Part shown: in pieces, positions 25,889-33,297 of the stretch
How positions within the stretch are numbered: position 1 is the stretch's first letter
How the letters are laid out: every line of letters begins with the position of its first letter
DNA from: FEN-1219 sp036563665
GTDB lineage: Bacteria > Pseudomonadota > Gammaproteobacteria > Steroidobacterales > Rariloculaceae
Assembly (NCBI GenBank): GCA_036563665.1
Contig: DATCLY010000066.1
Span: 1 to 64,000, forward strand
DNA: 64,000 nucleotides
Direction of reading: 5' to 3'
Translations under genes and position numbers: made by a program
The notes under the pieces: model-generated
What the model saw: only the letters and a program-made list of their open reading frames with translations
Told to the model about the DNA's origin: nothing
The model's database searches: none

Positions 25889-26315
25889 GCACGTCGAGAT
25901 ACTGCTGGCCGAGGACAACCCGCACGACGCCGAGCTCGCGATTCGCGGCCTCAAGAAGCACAAGCTCGCCAACAACATCGTCTGGGTGAAGAACGGCGAG
26001 CAGGCGCTCGACTACGTGTTCCGGCGGGGCGAGTTCGAGGGACGCAGCAGCGACGCGCCGCGCCTGATCCTGCTCGATCTCAAGATGCCGAAGGTGGACG
26101 GGATCGAGGTCACCCGGATCGTCAAGAGCGACGAGCGCACCCGCCACATCCCGGTGGTCATCATGACGTCCTCGAAAGAGGAGAAGGACATCGCGGACAG
26201 CTACAGGTGCGGCGCGAACAGCTACATCGTGAAGCCGCTCGACTTCGCGTCGCTCGTGGAGGTGGCGGCGCAGGTGGGCTTCTACTGGCTCGCCATCAAC
26301 CGCCCGCGCCCGTGA
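25875..26315 (+). CDS. Single-domain response regulator (Rcp1-like)
   Basis: A 146-residue receiver domain with no output domain. A perfect Shine-Dalgarno (TAAGGAGGT, 25861-25869) lies 5 bases before the ATG, inside the kinase gene, so strong independent translation is expected. Acidic pocket DN in LLAEDNPHDAEL, phospho-acceptor Asp68 in LILLDLKMPKVDG, Thr/Ser in VIMTSSKEEKDI and Lys in SYIVKPLDF. This is the type encoded next to phytochrome-like kinases. It probably passes phosphate on or acts by protein contact, perhaps back to the REC domain of the EAL protein that heads the operon. Confidence 0.92.
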   Translation: MEEYEHVEILLAEDNPHDAELAIRGLKKHKLANNIVWVKNGEQALDYVFRRGEFEGRSSDAPRLILLDLKMPKVDGIEVTRIVKSDERTRHIPVVIMTSSKEEKDIADSYRCGANSYIVKPLDFASLVEVAAQVGFYWLAINRPRP

Positions 26316-26351
26316 GGTCCGCGCGCGACCGCGCGAAGGCCGGCGCGATTC

Positions 26352-27011
26352 GTGCATCGGCGGGTCGTGAGCCCGGCTACGTCAGCCCTCGACTTCTTCC
26401 CGCGCCGCCGCACGCTCCCGGCGCTGCGCAGCGCGGCCAGGCTCTGCAAGGGCTGCCCGCTCTGGCGGAACGCGACGCAGACGGTGTTCGGCTCGGGTCC
26501 CGCCGACGCCCGCATCATGCTCGTGGGCGAAGTGCCCGGGGACCGCGAGGACCTCGCCGGCGAGCCGTTCGTCGGGCCAGCGGGCCGGCTGCTCGACGAG
26601 GCCCTCGAGGCGGCCGGCATCGCGCGCGCGGACGTGTACCTCACCAACGCCGTCAAGCACTTCAAGTGGGCGCCGCGCGGCAAGCGCCGCCTGCATCGGA
26701 AGCCGAGCGCCGCGGAGATCCGCGCCTGCCTGCCGTGGCTTCGTGCGGAGATCGACGCCGTGACGCCGGAGGCGCTCGTGTGCCTGGGCGCCACCGCCGC
26801 CCAGGCGCTGCTCGGCCCTCAGTTTCTCGTCTCCGAGCAGCGCGGGCGATTCGTGCCCTCGCCGCTCGCGCGCTACGTCACCGCGACGGTGCACCCGTCC
26901 GCGCTGCTGCGCGTGCGCGATCGCGAGGAGCGCGCCGGGGCGTTCGAGCGCTTCGTCGCGGACCTCGCGGCCGTGCGCACCGCGCTCGCAAGTGAAAGAG
27001 CGCCCGGCTGA
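26352..27011 (+). CDS. udgX: UdgX-type uracil-DNA glycosylase
   Basis: 219 residues of the uracil-DNA glycosylase superfamily related to family 4. Motif A is GEVPGDREDLAGEPFVGPAGRLLDEAL, motif B is ATVHPSALLR, and cysteines for the iron-sulfur cluster include C32 and C35 (CKGCPLW) and C126 (RACLPWL). The UdgX hallmark is present: the loop KRRLH at residues 111-115. In characterised UdgX the histidine of this loop bonds covalently to the abasic sugar after uracil excision. The protein therefore probably becomes permanently linked to uracil-containing DNA. GTG start at 26352; a second GTG at 26367 is possible and neither has a clear ribosome binding site. It lies just after the YfiR/kinase operon without an obvious functional link. 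Confidence 0.9.
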   Translation: MHRRVVSPATSALDFFPRRRTLPALRSAARLCKGCPLWRNATQTVFGSGPADARIMLVGEVPGDREDLAGEPFVGPAGRLLDEALEAAGIARADVYLTNAVKHFKWAPRGKRRLHRKPSAAEIRACLPWLRAEIDAVTPEALVCLGATAAQALLGPQFLVSEQRGRFVPSPLARYVTATVHPSALLRVRDREERAGAFERFVADLAAVRTALASERAPG

Positions 27012-27101
27012 CGCGCGGCAGACGCACGGCCCACGGCGCCGCGGCGTCTCGGCGCGGCCCGAGAGCGCCGCCGCCGATGCTCGAGGGGTCCGCAGGGGCG
27101 C

Positions 27102-29882
27102 TCAACGCGACGCGCGCTGCTCGCCCGGCTTGCCGTCGCGCTCGCGCTCGCGATCGATGCGCACCGGTGCGCTTTGCGCCGTCGGCGCCGCGCGCAGCGT
27201 GAAATAGAAGGTGCTGCCCTGGCCGGGGCTGCTCTCGACGCCGATCCATCCGCCGTGCGCTTCGACGATGCCTTTCGCCACGGCGAGACCGAGCCCGGCG
27301 CCGCGTTCCTTGCGGCGGTCGCCCCGCCAGAACCGCTCGAAGACGCGCGGCAGATGCTCGGGCGCGATGCCCATTCCCGTGTCGGCCACGGCCACGCGCA
27401 CCCCGTCGCCCCAGCGGTCCGCGGTCACCGTGATGGTGCCCTCCGCCGGCACGAACTTGAGCGCGTTGCCGAGCAGGTTGGTCAGCACCTGCATGATGCG
27501 GCCCCGATCCGCGAGCACGTGCGGCAGGTCCGGCGCGACGCGGCAGACGAGGCGCACCGACTTGTCCTCGGCCTGCGGCTGGAACAGCGTCTGCGCCTCG
27601 GCGATGAGGGACGCGACCTCGAGCGGTTCCCGCGTGATCGAGAACTGGCCGGCGTCCATCCTCGAGATGTCGAGCAGGTCCTGGAGCAGCCGCCCCATCT
27701 GCTCGCTCGCCACCATGATGCTCTGCAGGCTGCGCGTGCGGCGCTCCGGCGGCGGGTCGAGCTGCAGCAACGCCGCGGCCGCGGAGATCGACTGCAAAGG
27801 GTTGCGCAAGTCGTGCGACACCACCGCGATCATGTCGTCGCGCGCGCGAATGGCCGAGCGCGCCTCGGTGTAGAGCCGGGCGTTGTCGAGCAGCAACGCC
27901 GCGCGATTGGCGAGCTCGATCGCGATGCGCAGGTCGTCGTGGTCGTAGCGGCGGGCCGATGCCGCCGTCGCGACGAGCGCGATGGCGCCGAGCGTGCGGC
28001 CGCGCGCCTTGAGCGGCACGATGATCACCGAGCGCGGATCGAGCCTGCGAAGGGTATCGAGCAGCTCCGGGCTCGGCGCGCTCAGGCGGAGGAGCTCCGC
28101 CGAGAGCTCGGGCAGCAGCAGCGGCTCGCCCGTCCGCACCACCGCGCCCAGGCCGTCGAGATCGTCGAGCGACGGCGGCGCCGCGGCGCTCAGCGCCTCC
28201 ACCAGCGGCAGCTGGGCGGGATCGCGGTGCGCGAACCCCAGCCTGCGGATGGACCGGCCGTCCGTCGCATAGGTGACGCAGTAGTCGGCGAACGTGGTCA
28301 CGACGCGGCTCGCGAGCCGCTTGAGCGCCGCGTCCGGGTCGAGCTCCGTCGCGAGCTCGTCGCTGATCTCGGCGAGCGCCTCGAGATGCCGGCGAGCGCG
28401 CTCCGCCACCGCCCGTGCGTCCTCCGCCTGCCGGTAGAGCTGGGCGTTGTCGATGGCGAGCGCGGCCCAGCTCGCGATCTCCTCCGCGAAGCGCAAGTCC
28501 TCCGCGTCGTACACGCGGCCCGACTCGGCGGACATGAGGCTCAGCGCGCCGAGCACCCGGCCCCGCGCCTGGAGTGGCACCGTGACGGCGGAGTGCAACC
28601 CCAGCGACTGCAACGCGGCCAGGTGCTCCGGGCTCTGGGCGCGTGCGGCGAGCATCTCCGGCCCGATGCGCGGCACGAGGCTCGGCGCGCCGGTCTGGAT
28701 AACGGCGGTGGCGCCGCCCACGTCCGTGGGGCGCGTGGGCCAGCGGCGGACGATGCTCCAGGCGAGCTCCACCTTGGCGGGATCGCGGTGCGCCACCTCG
28801 ACGGGCGCGTTGCGTCCGTCCGCACCCACGACCTGCACCACGCACCAGTCGGCGAGCCGCGGCACGACGATGCGCGCGAGGTTCTTGATGGTCGCCTCCG
28901 GATCGAGCGTGGTGGAGAGGATGCGGCTCGCCTCGGCGAGGAACGCGCGCGATTCCTGCGTGCGCTTCGCCGCGGTGACGTCGCTGCAGATGCCCGTCAT
29001 GCGCACGGGGCGTCCGCTCGAGTCGGTGAGCACGCGCCCCTTCGACGCCATCCAGCGCACGTCCCCGTCCGGCGTCACGACGCGATACTCGCACTCGAAG
29101 ACCTCGTCCGGACGCTCGAGCGCCGCGGTGATGGCCGCTTCGAGGCGCTCGCGGTCCGCGGGATGAACGTCGCGCCGGAACGCCTCGAAGGTGCCCGCGA
29201 ACTCGCCGGGCGCGAAGCCGTGCAACGCCTCGAGCTCCGCCGACCACTGCACCCGTCCGCTCGCGATGTCCCAGTCCCACGCGCCCATGCGCCCGGCCGC
29301 GAGCGCGAGGTGCAGGCGACGCTGGCTCTCCTCGCGCAACGCCGACTCGATCTCGGCGTCGCGACGCAGCGTGCGCTCGTCGCCGAGCCGCGCTTCGAGC
29401 GCGGCGGCGATCCTGTGATGCTCGACCGCGAAGGCCACGTGGCCGGCGATGAGCTGCGCGACGACGGCTTCGTCGTCCGAGAACTCGTGCGGCTCTCCAT
29501 AGCAGAGCATGAACTCGCCGAGCCGCCTCGGCCCGAACCTGAGCGGAATGACGCCCAACGCGCGGATCCGCTCGGCGGCGAAAACGTCGCGCCATTCGGT
29601 CACGCGCTCGTCCCGCTCGACGTCCGCGATCAGCCACGGGGCGGCACCCTCTCCGCCCCTCGGCCATGGGCAGCGGCGCTCCAGCGCCGAGCGACACTCG
29701 TCGCTCACGTTCATCGCGGCGACGCAGCGGACGATGCCGGCGTCGTCCGGCACGAGCACCGCGGCGCAATCCACGCCCAAGGTGTCGCGCAGGCAGGCGA
29801 GCGCGCCCGAGTAGACGAGCTCGGGCGACGTGCTGCTCGCCACCTGATCCATGAGCTTGAGGAGCGCATTCTTCGCCGGCAT
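27102..29882 (-). CDS. GAF-PAS-GAF-GAF sensor histidine kinase
   Basis: 926 residues, no membrane segment, so a cytoplasmic sensor. Order: GAF (~18-160), PAS with PAC (~190-312; MGAWDWDIASGRVQWSAEL, YRVVTPDGDVRWMASKGR, DVTAAKR), GAF (~325-490), GAF (~505-675), HisKA with His690 in VVSHDLRNPLQSISAA, HATPase_c (~790-900) with NLLGNALKF, ADTGMGI and GAGLGLAVAKG, and a basic tail. Two similar GAF modules in a row (each with a VPLQARGR/VPLKARGR LGA pattern) point to internal duplication. No response regulator is adjacent on this strand, so it is an orphan or acts on the Rcp1-like regulator 800 bases away. It converges with udgX. ATG start at 29882. Confidence 0.9.
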   Translation of the reverse strand: MPAKNALLKLMDQVASSTSPELVYSGALACLRDTLGVDCAAVLVPDDAGIVRCVAAMNVSDECRSALERRCPWPRGGEGAAPWLIADVERDERVTEWRDVFAAERIRALGVIPLRFGPRRLGEFMLCYGEPHEFSDDEAVVAQLIAGHVAFAVEHHRIAAALEARLGDERTLRRDAEIESALREESQRRLHLALAAGRMGAWDWDIASGRVQWSAELEALHGFAPGEFAGTFEAFRRDVHPADRERLEAAITAALERPDEVFECEYRVVTPDGDVRWMASKGRVLTDSSGRPVRMTGICSDVTAAKRTQESRAFLAEASRILSTTLDPEATIKNLARIVVPRLADWCVVQVVGADGRNAPVEVAHRDPAKVELAWSIVRRWPTRPTDVGGATAVIQTGAPSLVPRIGPEMLAARAQSPEHLAALQSLGLHSAVTVPLQARGRVLGALSLMSAESGRVYDAEDLRFAEEIASWAALAIDNAQLYRQAEDARAVAERARRHLEALAEISDELATELDPDAALKRLASRVVTTFADYCVTYATDGRSIRRLGFAHRDPAQLPLVEALSAAAPPSLDDLDGLGAVVRTGEPLLLPELSAELLRLSAPSPELLDTLRRLDPRSVIIVPLKARGRTLGAIALVATAASARRYDHDDLRIAIELANRAALLLDNARLYTEARSAIRARDDMIAVVSHDLRNPLQSISAAAALLQLDPPPERRTRSLQSIMVASEQMGRLLQDLLDISRMDAGQFSITREPLEVASLIAEAQTLFQPQAEDKSVRLVCRVAPDLPHVLADRGRIMQVLTNLLGNALKFVPAEGTITVTADRWGDGVRVAVADTGMGIAPEHLPRVFERFWRGDRRKERGAGLGLAVAKGIVEAHGGWIGVESSPGQGSTFYFTLRAAPTAQSAPVRIDRERERDGKPGEQRASR

Positions 29883-30311
29883 CGCGCTCTGCCTTGTTGT
29901 TGGTTCACCTCGACACTTGCGGAGCCCACGCGAGCGCGTCGCGCGGCAAGAAGACCGCTACGCGTGCCGCGAGTCGCCGCCGCCGACCGCGACAGCGTCC
30001 ATGCCCCCCACACCGCGACAAAGCGTATTTACCACACAATCGGTGATGATCAGTACATGTCGGCCGGACGCGACGCGGGGAGTTCCCCAAAAGAAATTAG
30101 TACTGTAAAAAAGAACGAGGGGGCCGCCGGTCGAACAATGCCATTTTCGAGAAAGACGCCGCCATGAGGCGGCCGGCCACCCGTTCCGCCCGCACGCACC
30201 GGCCCCCGCCACACCGGCCGCCGCCGCGATGGACGTCGCGACGACGGATGGTGTACCTTGGCGGGCGAACAAATGCGGCTCCGCCGACGACAAATCAAGC
30301 CCGCGCCGAGA
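29883..30311. other. 429-base intergenic region between divergent genes
   Basis: Lies between the divergent GAF-PAS kinase and the SnoaL lipoprotein. It is AT-richer around 30020-30120. Inverted repeats are visible: GGGGA-GT-TCCCC (30077-30088), CAGTAC (30051-30056) with GTACTG (30100-30105), and GCCGCC-ATGA-GGCGGC (about 30160-30175). An extended -10 candidate for the kinase is listed separately. I see no coding gene I would defend here. Confidence 0.4.
30026..30034 (-). promoter_or_regulatory. Candidate extended -10 promoter for the GAF-PAS kinase
   Basis: Minus-strand TGGTAAATA (TG-N-TAAATA) about 145 bases upstream of the kinase start, in the most AT-rich part of the gap. No convincing -35 is seen, which is acceptable for an extended -10 promoter. 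Confidence 0.25.
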
Positions 30312-31079
30312 ATGGTTCCGACGCCGACCTCGATCACGAAGGCCCTCGTCCTGCTCGCGGCGCTGGCGGGCGCGGGCTGCGAGGGCGCTCGGCAGGAGGC
30401 GTCGAACGACGCCGCCCCGCCGCAGGACGTCGAGGCCGCCATCGCCGAGCTCGAGCGCGCCGTGGCGGCGGCCAGGGCGGAGCTCGAGCGCCTCGCGGAC
30501 TTCGAGGCGCTCGAGAACCTCGCCGGCGCCTACGGCCACTACGTGGACAAGTCCCGGCACGACGACGTGGCGGATCTGTTCGCCGCCGACGGCATCGTCG
30601 AGATCCTGGGGCGCGGCGTCTTCCTGGGCCAGGACCGCGTGCGCCAGTACATGCACAACCTGAGCCCCGAAGGCCCGCGCGACGGCGCCTTGTTCAACCA
30701 CATGCATCTGCAGCCGGTCATCCACGTCGCGCCCGACGGCCGCACGGCCGCCATCCGCTCGCGGCTGTTCGTGATGTTCGGCATCGAAGGCGTCAACGCC
30801 CAGTGGGGCAGCGGCATCTACGAGAACACCTTCGTCAAAGAGGACGGCGTCTGGAAATTCTCTTACCTGCACGGGTACCAGACGTTCTACACGAACTACG
30901 AGGACGGCTGGGCGAAACGCTCGTCCCCGATTTTTGCGCCCTATGAGCGCCTGCCGCCCGACCGGCCGCAGTCCGTGCCCTACGACCCGTACCCCGCGGC
31001 CTTCGTGCCGCCCTTCCACTACGTGAACCCCGTGTCCGGCCGCGCCGATCATTACGGCGACCCGGCGCTGCGGGAATAG
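30312..31079 (+). CDS. SnoaL-like (NTF2 fold) lipoprotein
   Basis: 255 residues from the ATG at 30312; earlier in-frame starts (TTG 30258, ATG 30273) would place a charged stretch before the signal. Lipobox LAALAGAGC gives a lipid-anchored Cys ~23. Residues ~35-65 form a predicted coiled coil (EAAIAELERAVAAARAELERL), followed by a SnoaL-like domain (ENLAGAYGHYVDKSRHDDVADLFAADGIVEILGRGVFLGQ... YENTFVKEDGVWKFSYLHGY). The proline-rich C-terminus has PYDPYPAAFVPPFHYVNPVSG, a tail I know from uncharacterised relatives. The NTF2 fold often hosts isomerases or dehydratases, but no catalytic pair can be named. A hairpin that may terminate transcription follows at 31127. Confidence 0.8.
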   Translation: MVPTPTSITKALVLLAALAGAGCEGARQEASNDAAPPQDVEAAIAELERAVAAARAELERLADFEALENLAGAYGHYVDKSRHDDVADLFAADGIVEILGRGVFLGQDRVRQYMHNLSPEGPRDGALFNHMHLQPVIHVAPDGRTAAIRSRLFVMFGIEGVNAQWGSGIYENTFVKEDGVWKFSYLHGYQTFYTNYEDGWAKRSSPIFAPYERLPPDRPQSVPYDPYPAAFVPPFHYVNPVSGRADHYGDPALRE

Positions 31080-31126
31080 CTCGAGCGGCCCCGCGCGGGC
31101 GAAGGATCGCGAGCCCACGAAGTAAA

Positions 31127-31151
31127 GAAGCCCGGCTCGTCGCCGGGCTTC
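31127..31151. terminator. Terminator-like hairpin
   Basis: GAAGCCCGG (31127-31135), a 7-base loop and CCGGGCTTC (31143-31151), a perfect 9-bp stem, 47 bases after the SnoaL lipoprotein stop. On the minus strand it runs into TTTACTTCG, so the better U-tract is on that strand although no minus-strand gene ends here. Confidence 0.55.
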
Positions 31152-31462
31152 GAGGGGGTAGTCCACGGACTCCTTCGTAGAGCAAGGGGGGCCCGCGAAC
31201 GGCCGCATTGTGGTCACGGCGGACCCGTCCAGCCAGACCATGGCACGTGCTAGTAGCGCTGCCACCCGCCCCGGCCCTCCGTCCCCTGCCGACGCCGTCG
31301 CCGCCGCGGCCCCCGCGGCTTACCGGGCGCCCGGCAGCAGCGAGCCCCCCGGGCGCACGGTAGCGGGTAGCCACGCCAATAGCATAAGGCCTTTTGTTTG
31401 TAGGCCCGGACGGCTCCCCTTACACTCTGCCGCTCGTTTCGCCTTGCCTGCCCATCGCGCCG
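31152..31462. other. 311-base non-coding region upstream of the MetE-like gene
   Basis: Mostly GC-rich low-information sequence. AGTCC-GT-GGACT palindrome near 31160-31172 and an AT-richer patch at 31377-31400 (AATAGCATAAGGCCTTTTGTTTG) about 65-85 bases before the MetE-like start are the only structures seen. I considered an RNA gene here because of the hairpin at 31127 but found no family match. Confidence 0.35.
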
Positions 31463-32626
31463 ATGCTGCGTAGCGAAGACAGGATCCTCACGACGCACGT
31501 CGGCAGTCTCGTGCGGCCGGACGCGCTGCTGAACGGCGCGCTGGCCGAGCGCCCGGAGCCGGAGCGCGAGGAGATCCTCGCCCAGGCCGTGCGCGACGTG
31601 GTCCGCCGGCAACTCGATATCGGCCTCGATATCGTCAACGACGGCGAGTTCGGCAAATCGAGCTGGTCCGCCTACATCCTGGAGCGGCTGAGCGGCTTCG
31701 AGATCCGGTCCGAGCAGCCGCGGCCCCTCGTCTGGCTCGGGCGCGACCGCGAGCGGTTCCGCGACTTCTTCGCCGACGAGATGCCCCAGGCCGTCTCCGG
31801 CCTGCCCACCGAGGCCTGCGTGGGGCCGATCACCTACTGCGGCCAGGGCGCCATCCAGCGGGACATCCGCAACCTGCGCGCGGCCACGGAGGGTCTGGAC
31901 CGCGACCGGGTCTTCATGACGGTGGTGGCGCCGGCCAGCACCGCGTACAACGGCGTGAACGAGTACTACCCGACCGACCGGGACTACGTGTTCGCCGTGG
32001 CCACCGCCCTGCGCGAGGAGTACCGGGCGGTGCACGAGGCGGGCTTCATCATCCAGGTGGACGACGCCGTGCTCGCGAACATGTACGACCACCTCGTCCA
32101 GCAGAACCCGGAGCGTTATCGCGAATGGGCGGAGCTGCGAGTCGAGGCGCTGAACCATGCGCTCAGCGGCATCCCGGAGGAGCGCGTTCGCTATCACGTC
32201 TGCTTCGGGAGCTGGCACGTGCCCCACGTGGCGGACGCACCCCTCGAGGCCCTCGTGGACCTGATCCTGAAGGTGAAGGCCCAGGCCTATTCCATCGAGG
32301 CCGCCAACCCCCGGCACGAGCACGAGTGGCGCGTGTGGGAGCGAGTCCGGCTGCCGGAAGGGAAAATCCTGATACCGGGGGTGGTCACCCACCACACGAC
32401 CACCGTCGAGCACCCGCGGCTCGTGGCGGACCGGATCGTGCGCTTCGCGAGGCTCGTGGGGCGCGAGAACGTCATCGCCGGCACGGACTGCGGGTTCGCC
32501 CAGGTGCACAACATCCGCCGGGTGCACCCCACGGTGATGTGGGCCAAGCTCGAGTCCCTGGTCGAAGGCGCGCGGATCGCGAGCGCGGAGCTCTGGGACC
32601 GGAGCGCGCGCCGGGTGCCGGCCTGA
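31463..32626 (+). CDS. MetE-like (cobalamin-independent methionine synthase C-terminal type) methyltransferase
   Basis: 387 residues, cytoplasmic, covering only the catalytic zinc domain of MetE. ATG at 31463 (MLRSEDRILTTHVGSLVRP). Zinc ligands of the family are present: His and Cys in YHVCFGSWHVPH, Glu in SIEAANPRHEHEW and Cys in AGTDCGFAQVH. Full MetE is about 750 residues and has an N-terminal half for folate polyglutamate; its absence links this protein to single-domain relatives that use other methyl donors or thiols (archaeal core MetE, epoxyalkane:coenzyme M transferase). It lies upstream of a LigM/DesA-type O-demethylase, which makes methyl-tetrahydrofolate, so use of that methyl group is attractive. 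A second paralogue is at 62752. Confidence 0.85.
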   Translation: MLRSEDRILTTHVGSLVRPDALLNGALAERPEPEREEILAQAVRDVVRRQLDIGLDIVNDGEFGKSSWSAYILERLSGFEIRSEQPRPLVWLGRDRERFRDFFADEMPQAVSGLPTEACVGPITYCGQGAIQRDIRNLRAATEGLDRDRVFMTVVAPASTAYNGVNEYYPTDRDYVFAVATALREEYRAVHEAGFIIQVDDAVLANMYDHLVQQNPERYREWAELRVEALNHALSGIPEERVRYHVCFGSWHVPHVADAPLEALVDLILKVKAQAYSIEAANPRHEHEWRVWERVRLPEGKILIPGVVTHHTTTVEHPRLVADRIVRFARLVGRENVIAGTDCGFAQVHNIRRVHPTVMWAKLESLVEGARIASAELWDRSARRVPA

Positions 32627-32751
32627 GGCAGAATTCGCCCGCGGCGATCCACGGCGACGAGGCGTTCGCGGGGCACGGATTTCCGTAGTTTCGCGCGGCC
32701 GCGAGCGCCCGGTCAGTGTGGGTTCCCGCAGCGGGACCGCCGGGTCGGACC

Positions 32752-32767
32752 GTATCATTCGTGATAC
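32752..32767. promoter_or_regulatory. Inverted repeat upstream of the DUF6152 operon
   Basis: GTATCA-TTCG-TGATAC, perfect 6-base arms, 51 bases before the DUF6152 start. The left arm contains TATCAT, itself a possible -10 sequence, so a bound protein could block transcription. A related palindrome (GGTATGATACC, 53183-53193) lies upstream of the WEGDT/DUF6152 pair near 53.4 kb. Confidence 0.35.
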
Positions 32768-32817
32768 ATTCGTCCCGTGCGGCGGCAACGTCCGATTATG
32801 GCAAGCGAGTAACGAAC

Positions 32818-33288
32818 ATGAGCACTCAGTTCCGAGCCAAGATCCTGGGGTTCGCGGCCGCGGCCGCGCTCGTCGCGGGCGCTTCCGTCCCGGCGCAGGC
32901 GCACCATTCGTTCGCGATGTACGACGTGACGAAGACGCTGACGCTGACGGGCCGCCTGACCCGCTTCATCCCGGGCGCCAACCACGCGCAGCTGCTCTTC
33001 GAGCTCGTGGACGAGCGAGGCGAGACGATCCTGGGCGACGACGGCAAGCCCGTGGTGTGGGGCGTCGAGACCGCGCCGGCCGCGACGATCGCGCGCCAGG
33101 GGGTCACCGTGAAGGCCTTTCCCGTGGGCACGATCATCACCGTGACGCTGAACCCGTTGCGCGACGGGCGCAACTTCGGCGCGCTCGCGAACGGGGCGCG
33201 GATCGTCAAGTGCGGCATGGAGATGCCCGAGGGAGGCTGCACGCCGGAGACCGGCGAAGTGTTCCTCGAGGACGACGACGCCAGCTGA
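32818..33288 (+). CDS. DUF6152 family periplasmic protein (paralogue 1)
   Basis: 156 residues. Signal peptide (MSTQFRAKILGFAAAAALVAGASVPAQA) directly followed by the family signature HHSFAMYD at the mature N-terminus. Then TLTGRLTRFIPGANHAQLLFELVDERGE, GVTVKAFPVGTIITVTLNPLRDGRNFGAL and GGARIVKCG-type ending. The two histidines at the mature N-terminus could bind a metal ion; this is inference. Function is unknown. Two more members lie at 54262 and 55804. Here it is followed after 9 bases by an FAD oxidoreductase, dehydratase and O-demethylase, probably in one operon. Confidence 0.85.
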   Translation: MSTQFRAKILGFAAAAALVAGASVPAQAHHSFAMYDVTKTLTLTGRLTRFIPGANHAQLLFELVDERGETILGDDGKPVVWGVETAPAATIARQGVTVKAFPVGTIITVTLNPLRDGRNFGALANGARIVKCGMEMPEGGCTPETGEVFLEDDDAS

Positions 33289-33297
33289 CCGCCGACC

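Noticed and set aside
31127..31400. Possible minus-strand small RNA ending at the hairpin at 31127
   Set aside because: The hairpin and U-rich end fit, but I found no match to 6S, tmRNA, SRP or RNase P RNA motifs and no convincing promoter. Left as a terminator-like hairpin only.
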